This document shows, in pieces, positions 17,906-25,937 of a stretch of DNA of 64,000 nt (within the stretch, counting starts at the first letter, position 1; every line of letters begins with the position of its first letter). The stretch covers positions 1 through 64,000 of IMG/VR virus record IMGVR_UViG_3300027763_002034; one strand, given 5' to 3'. The notes under the pieces are model-generated. The model searched no databases. It was not told the DNA's origin and worked only from the letters and a program-made list of their open reading frames with translations. The DNA is from a virus. Both the position numbers and the translations under genes were made by a program.

Positions 17906-19950
17906 TGGGAGAATATTTTAATGTTAGTAGTAACCCAATTATTCCATTTTCATATGCGACTGCAAATGATTTACCAACTAAAAGTAAAACAAAGATTTTA
18001 ATCGCTAAAATTAAAAGAAAAATTGGGGCTGTTAAGGAATTTGCCGATAAGTGGAACTTTAACAATACTATAGATAAGGATGGTTTTGGGTCTATTATTG
18101 ATTTTAATGGAGATGGTCCATTACTTGCGGACGCAAAAAAAAGATTAAAGAAAAAAATTACAGATTTAAAAGAGAAAAAAAAGAAAAAAGATGCTGGAAA
18201 ATTAAAAACTGATATTTTTAGTCAAATTCTTGATTTGGTTGATACTTTTTTAGATAAAAAAAAATCTACAACTTTTACAGTTAAAAAAACTTACGGGTCT
18301 AAATTTACAAGACAAAACTTTGTATCTAAAGACAGATTACATTTTTTAGCACATGAAGCCATTAATACAACAATAACGTCTTCTAAAAACATTGTGATGG
18401 ATAATGTTAAAAATATTCTTTTTGCTGGTGATGGTATTTGTGGATCATCAACACCAATCACGGGTAATACATTAACTATACGTCCTGGTGAATTTGATTT
18501 TATGAATGTTTTGACAGTAAACCCAACTAGTAATAGTGGTCAAATTGTGTATGAACCACAAAATCCAGATAGGAAATTAATTAAGATGAATCGTACATTA
18601 TATTCTGGATTTACATCAGATCAATCGGTTGAAACATCTGATGAAAAAAAATTATTTGATTTACATTGGGATGAAGCAAATCAAGAATTTGAATTATCTG
18701 GATTAACAGGGATGACAACCACAACTCAAACAGGAACCACTGTTGGTGGTTTTTTTAATGATTATTATAGTAATATTGAACAGTTAGATTTATCTGCGGT
18801 AGTTAAAACTGCAACGATGATGGTTTTGAAGGGTGATAAATCTGAACCCCCGTTATTTGATATCGGTATGAATGATTTAAATAGATTATTAAATAAATTG
18901 ATGAGGGTTTGTAATAACCCAAGTCAAGGATTAAATCAAAGTGCGGAAAATCAATTTAATGAAGATGATGATGATATAGAATCTTTCTTTGATTTTGATG
19001 ATATGGAAGGTATTGATTTAGACGACGAGGCGAATAGATTTAATAAAGTTTTAAAATTTACAGACTGTAATAATTTTACAATACCATCAAATCCATCACA
19101 CTATGAAGATTTTGTGTACCTTTCAAAAAACAATTTAGATGATGCGGTAAATGACGTCTTTTTAAATACTGCAACAACGTCATATCAAGAAGCCGGTGGA
19201 ACAATACCATTAGTTAATTTTCAAATATCGTTATTAAACAATTATATTTTAAACTTACCTAAAGCATTAATTGGTTCTATTTTATCACCAAAGTATATAT
19301 TACCAATTGTAATAATTTATAAATATGTAAATTCAGCAGGTGGTAATGTTGTTTTATTGGCGAAAGAAATAATGAAAAAATTACATAAATTATTTTTTAA
19401 AATAATTAAGGATATTTTATGGAAATTTATAAGTGAGTTTTGGAAATTGGTTAAAAAAGATTTACTTGAATTTTTAAAAATTACAGCATATAATATATTA
19501 AAAGAAAAAATTAAAAAATATAGAGATTATATTCTTTCTATTATAAATTTATTACGTGGACTGTTGGACACAAAGCTTAATAACTGTAACGCATTATTTA
19601 CTGTGATTGACAAAACAATAGATGCTGCATTATTTGGTGGTCCTAATTTTGAAGTTCCTGGTATTATTGATTCCTTTGCCGATAAAAAATCAGGATTTAG
19701 TGGTATTAGAACTATTGTTAATATTGTGAACCAATTAGAAGAACAAGGTATAAACGCATCTCAACCAATATTTGGTAAAGATAATAACTTATTAAGTGTT
19801 TTGGCAACAACAGTTCAACAACACACTAAAGAAGTGAATAATAACTCTTACGTACACGTCGCAAATAAAAAAACGCTAAAGTTTCCAGTTGTTGGTGGAA
19901 TGGTACTAATACCACAAGGATTACTTAAAGCGACCGGAGGACTAGCATAA
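17905..19950 (+). CDS. Large structural protein, probably tail/baseplate
   Basis: A 681-residue protein of unrecognised family, between the small coiled-coil gene and the gp5-like baseplate gene. The N-terminal 150 residues are Lys-rich with a strongly basic helix (ITDLKEKKKKKDAGK). The middle has beta-rich sequence and an acidic patch (~350-375). The C-terminal third is hydrophobic and helical with Lys-rich stretches (LHKLFFKIIKDILWKFISE). The end (VVGGMVLIPQGLLKATGG) is Gly-rich. Late structural genes on both sides support a baseplate or tail role. Confidence 0.5.
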   Translation: MGEYFNVSSNPIIPFSYATANDLPTKSKTKILIAKIKRKIGAVKEFADKWNFNNTIDKDGFGSIIDFNGDGPLLADAKKRLKKKITDLKEKKKKKDAGKLKTDIFSQILDLVDTFLDKKKSTTFTVKKTYGSKFTRQNFVSKDRLHFLAHEAINTTITSSKNIVMDNVKNILFAGDGICGSSTPITGNTLTIRPGEFDFMNVLTVNPTSNSGQIVYEPQNPDRKLIKMNRTLYSGFTSDQSVETSDEKKLFDLHWDEANQEFELSGLTGMTTTTQTGTTVGGFFNDYYSNIEQLDLSAVVKTATMMVLKGDKSEPPLFDIGMNDLNRLLNKLMRVCNNPSQGLNQSAENQFNEDDDDIESFFDFDDMEGIDLDDEANRFNKVLKFTDCNNFTIPSNPSHYEDFVYLSKNNLDDAVNDVFLNTATTSYQEAGGTIPLVNFQISLLNNYILNLPKALIGSILSPKYILPIVIIYKYVNSAGGNVVLLAKEIMKKLHKLFFKIIKDILWKFISEFWKLVKKDLLEFLKITAYNILKEKIKKYRDYILSIINLLRGLLDTKLNNCNALFTVIDKTIDAALFGGPNFEVPGIIDSFADKKSGFSGIRTIVNIVNQLEEQGINASQPIFGKDNNLLSVLATTVQQHTKEVNNNSYVHVANKKTLKFPVVGGMVLIPQGLLKATGGLA

Positions 19951-19953
19951 TAT

Positions 19954-20154
19954 ATGGAAAAAGAAAAAATTATAGAAGTGGTGTATGACGTCGAAAATAA
20001 ATCAAATAAAGATTTATTTATCGTTGTTAATGAATTATACGAAGAATTTGAAAAGACAAAACAATTAATAATTGATTTAACAAGACATATGGAGAGTGTT
20101 GAAAATTCATATAATAAAGTTAATAAAGAAATTGAAAAAAGGCTTAAGAAATGA
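19954..20154 (+). CDS. Small coiled-coil protein
   Basis: A 66-residue protein, almost entirely charged heptad-like helix (LYEEFEKTKQLIIDLTRHME). Its stop overlaps the start of the baseplate gene (ATGA). It may be a chaperone or small baseplate component. No family is recognised. Confidence 0.5.
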   Translation: MEKEKIIEVVYDVENKSNKDLFIVVNELYEEFEKTKQLIIDLTRHMESVENSYNKVNKEIEKRLKK

Positions 20155-21662
20155 AAATAATAGATATTGCAATTTGTATTGATAATAATGACCCAAAAGG
20201 TATTGGTCGTATCCGTGCAGTTAGGTATAGTTCATATACAGGTGAATTAGAAAAAGCTTTTGATTATAATGCTTGGGATGATAAGGATTTATTTACTGCA
20301 ATTCCATTTTTACCAACAAATCTGAATTTTATACCTGAAAAAGGACAGTCAGTTAAAATTATAAATTACGATACTGAAAAAGATACTGTTAATCTTGAAT
20401 ATATTGCAGGTCCCTTTACAACTGTTCACGATTTTAACGGACAAACACATTCCGCACAACTTGAAAATACAACTTACCATAAAGGAGCGGTGCATGGTGA
20501 AGATGTTAAAGATAAAGACGGAAATTATATTAAACCAAAATCTAATGGTTCGTTAGCAAAAAATACTGATTATGGTGTTTATGGGAAATACGGTTCTGAT
20601 GTTATTTTTACAGAAAATGGTGTGAATATTAGAGGTGGTAAATTGTTAAGTAAATCATTTGCAACAAGTGCACAAAAAAAGGTATTGATAACGCACCCGA
20701 CAATGTCGGACAATTCATCAACAATACATTTAAAAAAATATCCAAAAAAATTAGAATATAACAACCAAGATGTTATCACTAATACCTTACAAATCCAACA
20801 AATAAAATATTTTGTTGAATATAACGTTACTAATTTTTATGGTGGTGGAGTTAATATTGAATTTTATGTTTATGACACTAGAAATGCTGGACCACAATTT
20901 TTAAGTTCAAACTCAAAATTAGAAGATACAATTTTAACCACTGGTTGTACGTTAATCAACGAATATAACATTAATAATAGAGTAAATACTTCGACAGGCG
21001 CAACACTCACATTTACGGCTGCAGATTTAACGGAAGCGTGTGTTAAAATACGATTAAACCTCTATAAATTACATCACGATGGATTAAACTACTTCAACCC
21101 AATTTACGGAGAAACTGAAATGCATCCATTTTATTTTAGATGTACAAAAGAATGTAAAGAGAGAGATTTAGCGAATCCATTTGAATTAACAAATAGAAAA
21201 ACACTATTAACAAACGTTACTTTTGGTAAAAGAATCCAAGAAGGTATCGTTTTCTCAAAATCAAGTTTTGATGCTCCAACAGTAACTAGTGTAACAAAAA
21301 AGAATGTTTTGGAAGAAAGTGATGATACTGTTGAACAAACATTTGCAACCGTTAAATCTGACAAAATATACCTAATTTCAACAGATACCAACGAATATAA
21401 CATACCAATTGATTTTACCAAAATTGATAAGTATGAACCTACCCACGAGAATTATATTAAAGACATTGAACCAAATACATATGCGTTAGTTAGGGGGGAA
21501 GTTTTAATTGACGTACTTCAATCAATAATTAAATTAATGATTAGTCACCAACACAATTTGATGGGTCCATTAGTCCAAACTGACCCGAGTTTCGTTAATT
21601 TAATGAAAAAAATCACGACTTTAGAAAATGACATGTTAAACAAATCGATTAGAACCAATTAA
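20151..21662 (+). CDS. Baseplate OB-fold protein, gp5/gpV-like
   Basis: A 503-residue protein. Residues 1-90 have the OB-fold pattern of phage baseplate spike proteins: IDNNDPKGIGRIRAVRY, then IPFLPTNLNFIPEKGQSVKI and a following beta-strand. The central part is beta-rich. Residues ~430-500 contain a helical tail with ALVRGEVLIDVLQ and ISHQHNLMGP. In T4 gp5 the OB domain docks the spike in the gp27 hub. No lysozyme domain is visible, so the cell-wall activity must lie elsewhere or be absent. Confidence 0.65.
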   Translation: MKIIDIAICIDNNDPKGIGRIRAVRYSSYTGELEKAFDYNAWDDKDLFTAIPFLPTNLNFIPEKGQSVKIINYDTEKDTVNLEYIAGPFTTVHDFNGQTHSAQLENTTYHKGAVHGEDVKDKDGNYIKPKSNGSLAKNTDYGVYGKYGSDVIFTENGVNIRGGKLLSKSFATSAQKKVLITHPTMSDNSSTIHLKKYPKKLEYNNQDVITNTLQIQQIKYFVEYNVTNFYGGGVNIEFYVYDTRNAGPQFLSSNSKLEDTILTTGCTLINEYNINNRVNTSTGATLTFTAADLTEACVKIRLNLYKLHHDGLNYFNPIYGETEMHPFYFRCTKECKERDLANPFELTNRKTLLTNVTFGKRIQEGIVFSKSSFDAPTVTSVTKKNVLEESDDTVEQTFATVKSDKIYLISTDTNEYNIPIDFTKIDKYEPTHENYIKDIEPNTYALVRGEVLIDVLQSIIKLMISHQHNLMGPLVQTDPSFVNLMKKITTLENDMLNKSIRTN

Positions 21663-21667
21663 TTTGA

Positions 21668-21675
21668 TATTTATA
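21668..21675 (+). promoter_or_regulatory. TATTTATA late-gene motif
   Basis: Exact octamer 11 bases before ATG 21687. An A-rich stretch AAAAAAGAG lies between motif and start. Confidence 0.6.
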
Positions 21676-21686
21676 ATAAAAAAGAG

Positions 21687-23075
21687 ATGTCATATTTCCG
21701 TTCCTATTTTGAAAAGAATAATACTATTATTAAGGATTCACAGGTTAACACCGCAAAAAACCCTGCAACAGAGATTTTTTATGGTTCTTCATTTTCTAAA
21801 TTTTTATTTAAAGTTGACTTTACCGATTTAAAAAATAAAGTTAATAATGATGAATTAGTGGTAGATTCTAACACTAGACATACTTTACATTTAACAAATA
21901 CAATCTTTGGTGATGAGGGTCAAAAGGGTTTAAACAGAACTACCGGTAGAGACAGAACAAGTTCATTTGATTTAATATTATTTAAATTAGATCAATTTTG
22001 GGATGAAGGTTTAGGGTTTGATTATGCAGATTCTGGTTATGACTTTGTAACTGGAAATAGAACATTTGACGAAAGACCGTCAAACTGGTATTATAGAACA
22101 ACATTGAATCAATGGTCAACTGCAGGTGTATTTCATGACTCCCCAACAGTCATTTCAGGGTACACAGGTAATAAAATACATATGGATAATGGTGGTGAAA
22201 ACATTGATTTTGATATTACCGATTATGTAAATGGTATTATTACAGGTAATACAAATCATGGTTTAGGATTATCATTCGCTGTTGTTTATCAATATTTAAC
22301 ACCTGATAGAGACCAATCAGTAGCATTTTTTACCAAATACACACAAACATTCTTTGAACCATACGTTGACACACATTTTGAAGATACCATAATGGACGAT
22401 AGAAATAATTTTGTTGAGAAAGTATCACAGAATTTATATCTATACGTTACAAAAGGAACCAATTTTTATAATTTAGATTCAAACCCAACGGTTGACATAT
22501 TAAACTCTGACGGTGCTGTTATTACAGGTCTTTCAGGTTTAACCACAACATTAATTAGAAAAGGTATCTATAAGGTTACATTTACAATAACCACACCAGA
22601 ATGTGACGGAAAGAAATTCTTTACTGACCATTGGAAAGGTGTTATTTTAGATGGTAATACAATTTCTGGTGGAGTAAGACAAAAGTTCATTCCAAAACCA
22701 TATACCGCCGGATTTACGGTAGGTGAAAATCAAACAGAATTACAAAGGTATGCCATTCAATTTTTTGGAATTAAACAAAATGAAAAAATAGTAAGTGGTG
22801 AAATAAGAAAAGTAGTTATTACATTTAAATCTATTGACGTACCTAAAACGGTATTGTTAGATGAGGTTTATTATAGAATTTATATCGAAGAAGGTGCGAC
22901 TCAAGTAATTGTACACGATTGGACGTTATTAGATAAAACGAATGAAAACTCATTTCAATTAGATAGTTCTTATTTAATACCAAGACAGTATTTCCTACAG
23001 ATTAAAGGAAAAACTCACACTGAAGAGATATACTATAAAGAATCAATAAATTTTGAAATCGTATCAGAAAAATAA
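21687..23075 (+). CDS. Structural protein, probably tail or baseplate wedge
   Basis: A 462-residue, beta-rich protein without signal peptide or membrane segment. It opens with MSYFRSYFEKNNTIIKD, then a DNPATE-like region (AKNPATEIFYG), and has many Thr/Gly/Asp turns. The last ~110 residues resemble an Ig-like or fibronectin-like beta domain (KVVITFKSIDVPKTVLLDEVY). It follows the gp5-like gene and has its own TATTTATA motif, so a tail role is likely. No specific T4 counterpart is recognised. Confidence 0.5.
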   Translation: MSYFRSYFEKNNTIIKDSQVNTAKNPATEIFYGSSFSKFLFKVDFTDLKNKVNNDELVVDSNTRHTLHLTNTIFGDEGQKGLNRTTGRDRTSSFDLILFKLDQFWDEGLGFDYADSGYDFVTGNRTFDERPSNWYYRTTLNQWSTAGVFHDSPTVISGYTGNKIHMDNGGENIDFDITDYVNGIITGNTNHGLGLSFAVVYQYLTPDRDQSVAFFTKYTQTFFEPYVDTHFEDTIMDDRNNFVEKVSQNLYLYVTKGTNFYNLDSNPTVDILNSDGAVITGLSGLTTTLIRKGIYKVTFTITTPECDGKKFFTDHWKGVILDGNTISGGVRQKFIPKPYTAGFTVGENQTELQRYAIQFFGIKQNEKIVSGEIRKVVITFKSIDVPKTVLLDEVYYRIYIEEGATQVIVHDWTLLDKTNENSFQLDSSYLIPRQYFLQIKGKTHTEEIYYKESINFEIVSEK

Positions 23076-23088
23076 AGTATTTATTAAT

Positions 23089-23745
23089 ATGAAGAAAATT
23101 ATAATCAGCGAAGCTCAATTAAAGAAAATAATTGAAAGTCAAACAACTGAAAACTATATGTTTTTTGGTAATTTACAACAAATACATAGACAATGTGAAA
23201 TGTTGATGAAAATGAATCCACAAGAATTGGATAACATTATTAAAAATGGTCACGATTGGGCGGACGATCACGTATCTGAGGCGAAGAACAATATGGACCA
23301 AGTTTTTGATTTCTTCATGAATGAAACTAAAAGTAAAGATAAACAAGATGTAACTGCTGACGTGGATCAGTTTAGTATGAACGAAGAAGGACAACTTGAC
23401 GAAAAATGTTGGGATGGTTACAAACAAGTTGGTAGTAAGAAAAAAGGTGGAAAAATGGTACCAAATTGTGTACCTGTAAGTGAAGCAAAAAATCTTACAC
23501 AACAAGCCGCTATTGCAATTGCTATGAAAAAAGCCGGTAAGAAACCTAAGAATGAATCAGAAAAGGAAATGTATGAAGCTATGGAAATAGATGAAAGTAA
23601 GAATTGTCCAACAGACCCTGCAAAATGGGCAGCATCTAAAGCTAAAGCTAAATCAAAATTTGACGTATACCCCTCAGCTTATGCAAATGGATTCGCGGCA
23701 AAAGATTATAAAGCAAAAGGTGGTGGTTGGAGAAAATGTAAATAG
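23089..23745 (+). CDS. Virion-associated protein with ISEAQL tag and YPSAYAN motif
   Basis: A 218-residue protein. I start it at ATG 23089 (MKKIIISEAQLKKIIES) because a TATTTATT motif directly precedes it; the ATG 36 bases upstream lies inside the previous gene. The N-terminal tag contains IxE sites like those cleaved by T4 gp21. Two recurrent phage-virion motifs follow: CWDGYKQVG..GKMVPNCVP (~residues 100-120) and the C-terminal WAASKAKAKSKFDVYPSAYAN. Its role is probably as an internal or DNA-associated virion protein. Confidence 0.6.
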   Translation: MKKIIISEAQLKKIIESQTTENYMFFGNLQQIHRQCEMLMKMNPQELDNIIKNGHDWADDHVSEAKNNMDQVFDFFMNETKSKDKQDVTADVDQFSMNEEGQLDEKCWDGYKQVGSKKKGGKMVPNCVPVSEAKNLTQQAAIAIAMKKAGKKPKNESEKEMYEAMEIDESKNCPTDPAKWAASKAKAKSKFDVYPSAYANGFAAKDYKAKGGGWRKCK

Positions 23746-24507
23746 ATGAATTTAGAAGAGAACATACAAAGGATTAGACAAATGATGATTTCTGAGGAGA
23801 TGGTACAATCTGATGCTTGGAAATCTTTAAAGAAAACATTGGATGTTCTTAAAAAGAAGAAAAAAGTTTTATTATTAAGTTGTTCTAATAGACACAATTG
23901 GGACAAAAATGATATTGATATACCAAAATCTAAAATGATTGCAATGTACCTTAATGAAGAATTAGGTGATAACTCAACATTAATGGACGTTTCAGAACTA
24001 AATATTGTTCCTTGTGAGGGTAATGTATCAAGAAAAGATGGTAATAGTTGCGGTTTATTAAAGGCAAAACTTAAGGATAAAGATAAAAACCCAACTGGTC
24101 ATCATAGATGTTGGGCCAGTGTTAATAACCCTAAAGATGAACTTTGGAAAATAAGTAAAGAATTGTTTGAATCCGATGCTGTGATATTCCTTAGTTCTGT
24201 TAGATGGGGACAAACAAATATGTTTTACCAAAATCTAATTGAACGTCTAACTTGGATAGAAAATAGACACACAGCGTTAGGTGAATCTAATTTAGTTAAA
24301 GATATTGAAACTGGATTTATATGTACGGGACAAAATTTTAACGGTGTTAATGTTAATGATTTACAAAAGAAAGTTCATGAATTTTACGGTTTCAAAACAA
24401 ATGACGATTTATATTGGAATTGGCAATATACTAAAAATGTAAATGATGAATCATTAAAATCATATAAAGATTCTCACAAAAAATTTATAAAAGATACTAA
24501 ATTATAA
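23746..24507 (+). CDS. Flavodoxin-fold NADPH-dependent FMN reductase-like protein with N-terminal tag
   Basis: A 253-residue protein. Residues ~40-215 fit the flavodoxin-like NAD(P)H:FMN reductase/iron-sulphur flavoprotein fold. The phosphate-binding strand and loop is VLLLSCSNRHNWD (41-53), then LNIVPCEGN and the second flavin loop FLSSVRWGQTNMFYQNL, with ETGFICTGQNFNG late. The first 18 residues, MNLEENIQRIRQMMISEE, form an extra helix before the fold, resembling tags on neighbouring virion proteins. It would bind FMN and reduce it or a quinone-like substrate. The tag suggests packaging. Confidence 0.68.
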   Translation: MNLEENIQRIRQMMISEEMVQSDAWKSLKKTLDVLKKKKKVLLLSCSNRHNWDKNDIDIPKSKMIAMYLNEELGDNSTLMDVSELNIVPCEGNVSRKDGNSCGLLKAKLKDKDKNPTGHHRCWASVNNPKDELWKISKELFESDAVIFLSSVRWGQTNMFYQNLIERLTWIENRHTALGESNLVKDIETGFICTGQNFNGVNVNDLQKKVHEFYGFKTNDDLYWNWQYTKNVNDESLKSYKDSHKKFIKDTKL

Positions 24508-24508
24508 T

Positions 24509-24787
24509 ATGAGAATAATAATAACTGAAGACCAAAAAAATACAATTATGAATAGTAATAATTGGGAGGAAGTAAGTGGTAAACTAATTAAAACATTTTA
24601 TTTTAAAGATTATAAGGAGGTTATGTCATTTGCGAATGAGGTGATGAAAATTGCCAACAAACAAAATCATCACCCCGATATGACGGTTCATTATGATAAT
24701 GTAAAGTTATCAATTACAGACCACGATAAGGGTAAGGTGTCCGATAAGTGTCATAAATTTGTTAATGAGGTAAATAAAATTATATAA
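24509..24787 (+). CDS. Pterin-4a-carbinolamine dehydratase-like protein
   Basis: A 92-residue protein. The core matches the PCD/DCoH family: a WEEVSGKLIKTFYFKDY strand region, a helix with FANEVMKIA, then QNHHPDMTVHYDNVKLSI (His54, His55, Pro56, His61) and TDHDKGKVSDKCHKF. Those histidines are the catalytic set of pterin carbinolamine dehydratase, which restores quinonoid dihydropterin after hydroxylase reactions. The start MRIIITEDQ resembles tags on neighbouring genes, although the family itself usually opens with a similar helix. It begins one base after the flavodoxin-like gene ends. Confidence 0.78.
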   Translation: MRIIITEDQKNTIMNSNNWEEVSGKLIKTFYFKDYKEVMSFANEVMKIANKQNHHPDMTVHYDNVKLSITDHDKGKVSDKCHKFVNEVNKII

Positions 24788-24788
24788 C

Positions 24789-25541
24789 ATGAAAATTATT
24801 GTTTCAAAGGAAGATAAAGAATATATAAACGAATGTCTTAAATCAGGTGAGGTTTTAAAAGAAGATCTTACAAGGTGGTTTAAAGAGAAGTGGGTAGATG
24901 TTAGTAAAAAGGTAGATGGTAAACACCCACCTTGTGGTAGAAAAGATGCCGATGGTAAATCATATCCTAAATGTCGTCCATCTAAGAAAGTTTCAAAAGA
25001 AACACCAAAAGTTGCATCTTCATATGATAAAAAAGAAAAGAAGGCTATGACATCACAAAAAAGAAGAGCCGAAAAGAAAGACCCAAAAGTAGGTAAGGGT
25101 AATAAACCAACAATGACTAAATTTGATGAGAGTATGAAAAAAAGAACAATAATTCAAATATCTGAAGAACAATTCCAAAGATTATTTGAATACAACGAAG
25201 AAACTCCCGTATTAATATATGAAGATGAGGACGGTTCCGTTGAAAACACCAATTTTGAATATAACGGTGGTTTATTAAATGAAGCAGAATACCAAGGACG
25301 TAAAGTTCAATTAGGTAAAATCATGCAAGGTGATGTAAAGAAATCAAAAGTATATGTTAAAAACGACAAAGGTAAAGTCGTTAAGGTTAATTTTGGATTT
25401 GGTGGTAAATCTGCCAAAGGTAAAAGAATGGTTATTAAGAAAAATAACCCTGCAAGACGTAAATCATTCAGGGCACGTATGAATTGTGATAATCCAGGTC
25501 CACGTTGGAAACCAAGATATTGGGCCTGTCGTAGCTGGTAA
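24789..25541 (+). CDS. Virion protein: DUF5872-like domain joined to a basic KKSKVYVKN domain
   Basis: A 250-residue basic protein. Residues ~25-65 resemble the DUF5872 pattern (DLTRWFKEKWVDVSKK, CGRKDADGKSYPKCRPS). A second tag-like start, MKKRTIIQISEEQFQRLFE, begins at residue 116 (nucleotide 25134) and could be an internal start, or mark a fusion. The C-terminal domain, with KKSKVYVKNDKGKVVKVNFG and ARMNCDNPGPRWKPRYWACR, is a motif often found in virion proteins of marine T4-like phages. The strong positive charge suggests DNA contact in the capsid. Confidence 0.6.
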   Translation: MKIIVSKEDKEYINECLKSGEVLKEDLTRWFKEKWVDVSKKVDGKHPPCGRKDADGKSYPKCRPSKKVSKETPKVASSYDKKEKKAMTSQKRRAEKKDPKVGKGNKPTMTKFDESMKKRTIIQISEEQFQRLFEYNEETPVLIYEDEDGSVENTNFEYNGGLLNEAEYQGRKVQLGKIMQGDVKKSKVYVKNDKGKVVKVNFGFGGKSAKGKRMVIKKNNPARRKSFRARMNCDNPGPRWKPRYWACRSW

Positions 25542-25847
25542 TTATATTAATTTTTGATTTGATATGAAATATATCCTATCTGACGCATACAGACCTTTAG
25601 GGTGTGCCTCTTTCTTTTCCACTAACTTACCCATTTGAATCAATTGAGAGTGATTTTTGAGGTCTATACCCACCAAAAACCGACCTCCTTCCTTTTCGTA
25701 GGTTGTCTCACGGATATACTTACCCTCATCGTCCATTTTAAGGTATTCAATCATCACATCTTTCTTGTTTTTACAAGAAATCCCCCTCTCATCAATGAGT
25801 TTGGTTAATACGTCCAATCTTAATATTTCATAGTTAATTTCTGACAT
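25542..25847 (-). CDS. Small SAP-like protein
   Basis: A 101-residue protein on the opposite strand. I start at ATG 25847 (MSEINYEILRLDVLTKL), since the in-frame ATG at 25883 would add a hydrophobic stretch overlapping the capsid terminator. Residues ~8-30 (LRLDVLTKLIDERGISCKNKKDVM) have the SAP-motif helix-turn-helix pattern associated with DNA binding. The C-terminal half is beta-rich. It lies downstream of the capsid terminator and converges with the plus-strand gene ending at 25541. Function is unknown. Confidence 0.5.
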   Translation of the reverse strand: MSEINYEILRLDVLTKLIDERGISCKNKKDVMIEYLKMDDEGKYIRETTYEKEGGRFLVGIDLKNHSQLIQMGKLVEKKEAHPKGLYASDRIYFISNQKLI

Positions 25848-25884
25848 AATAGCAAATATAAGTAATATTCTGGAATATCCCAAA

Positions 25885-25914
25885 AATAAAAAACCCCCGT
25901 ATTTCTACGAGGGT
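25885..25914 (-). terminator. Terminator after the major capsid gene
   Basis: A 9-bp stem with one mismatch (25893-25901 with 25906-25914) and a 4-base loop. It is followed on the minus strand by six T residues. Confidence 0.82.
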
Positions 25915-25937
25915 CTTTTGTATTGTGAATCCTAAGA

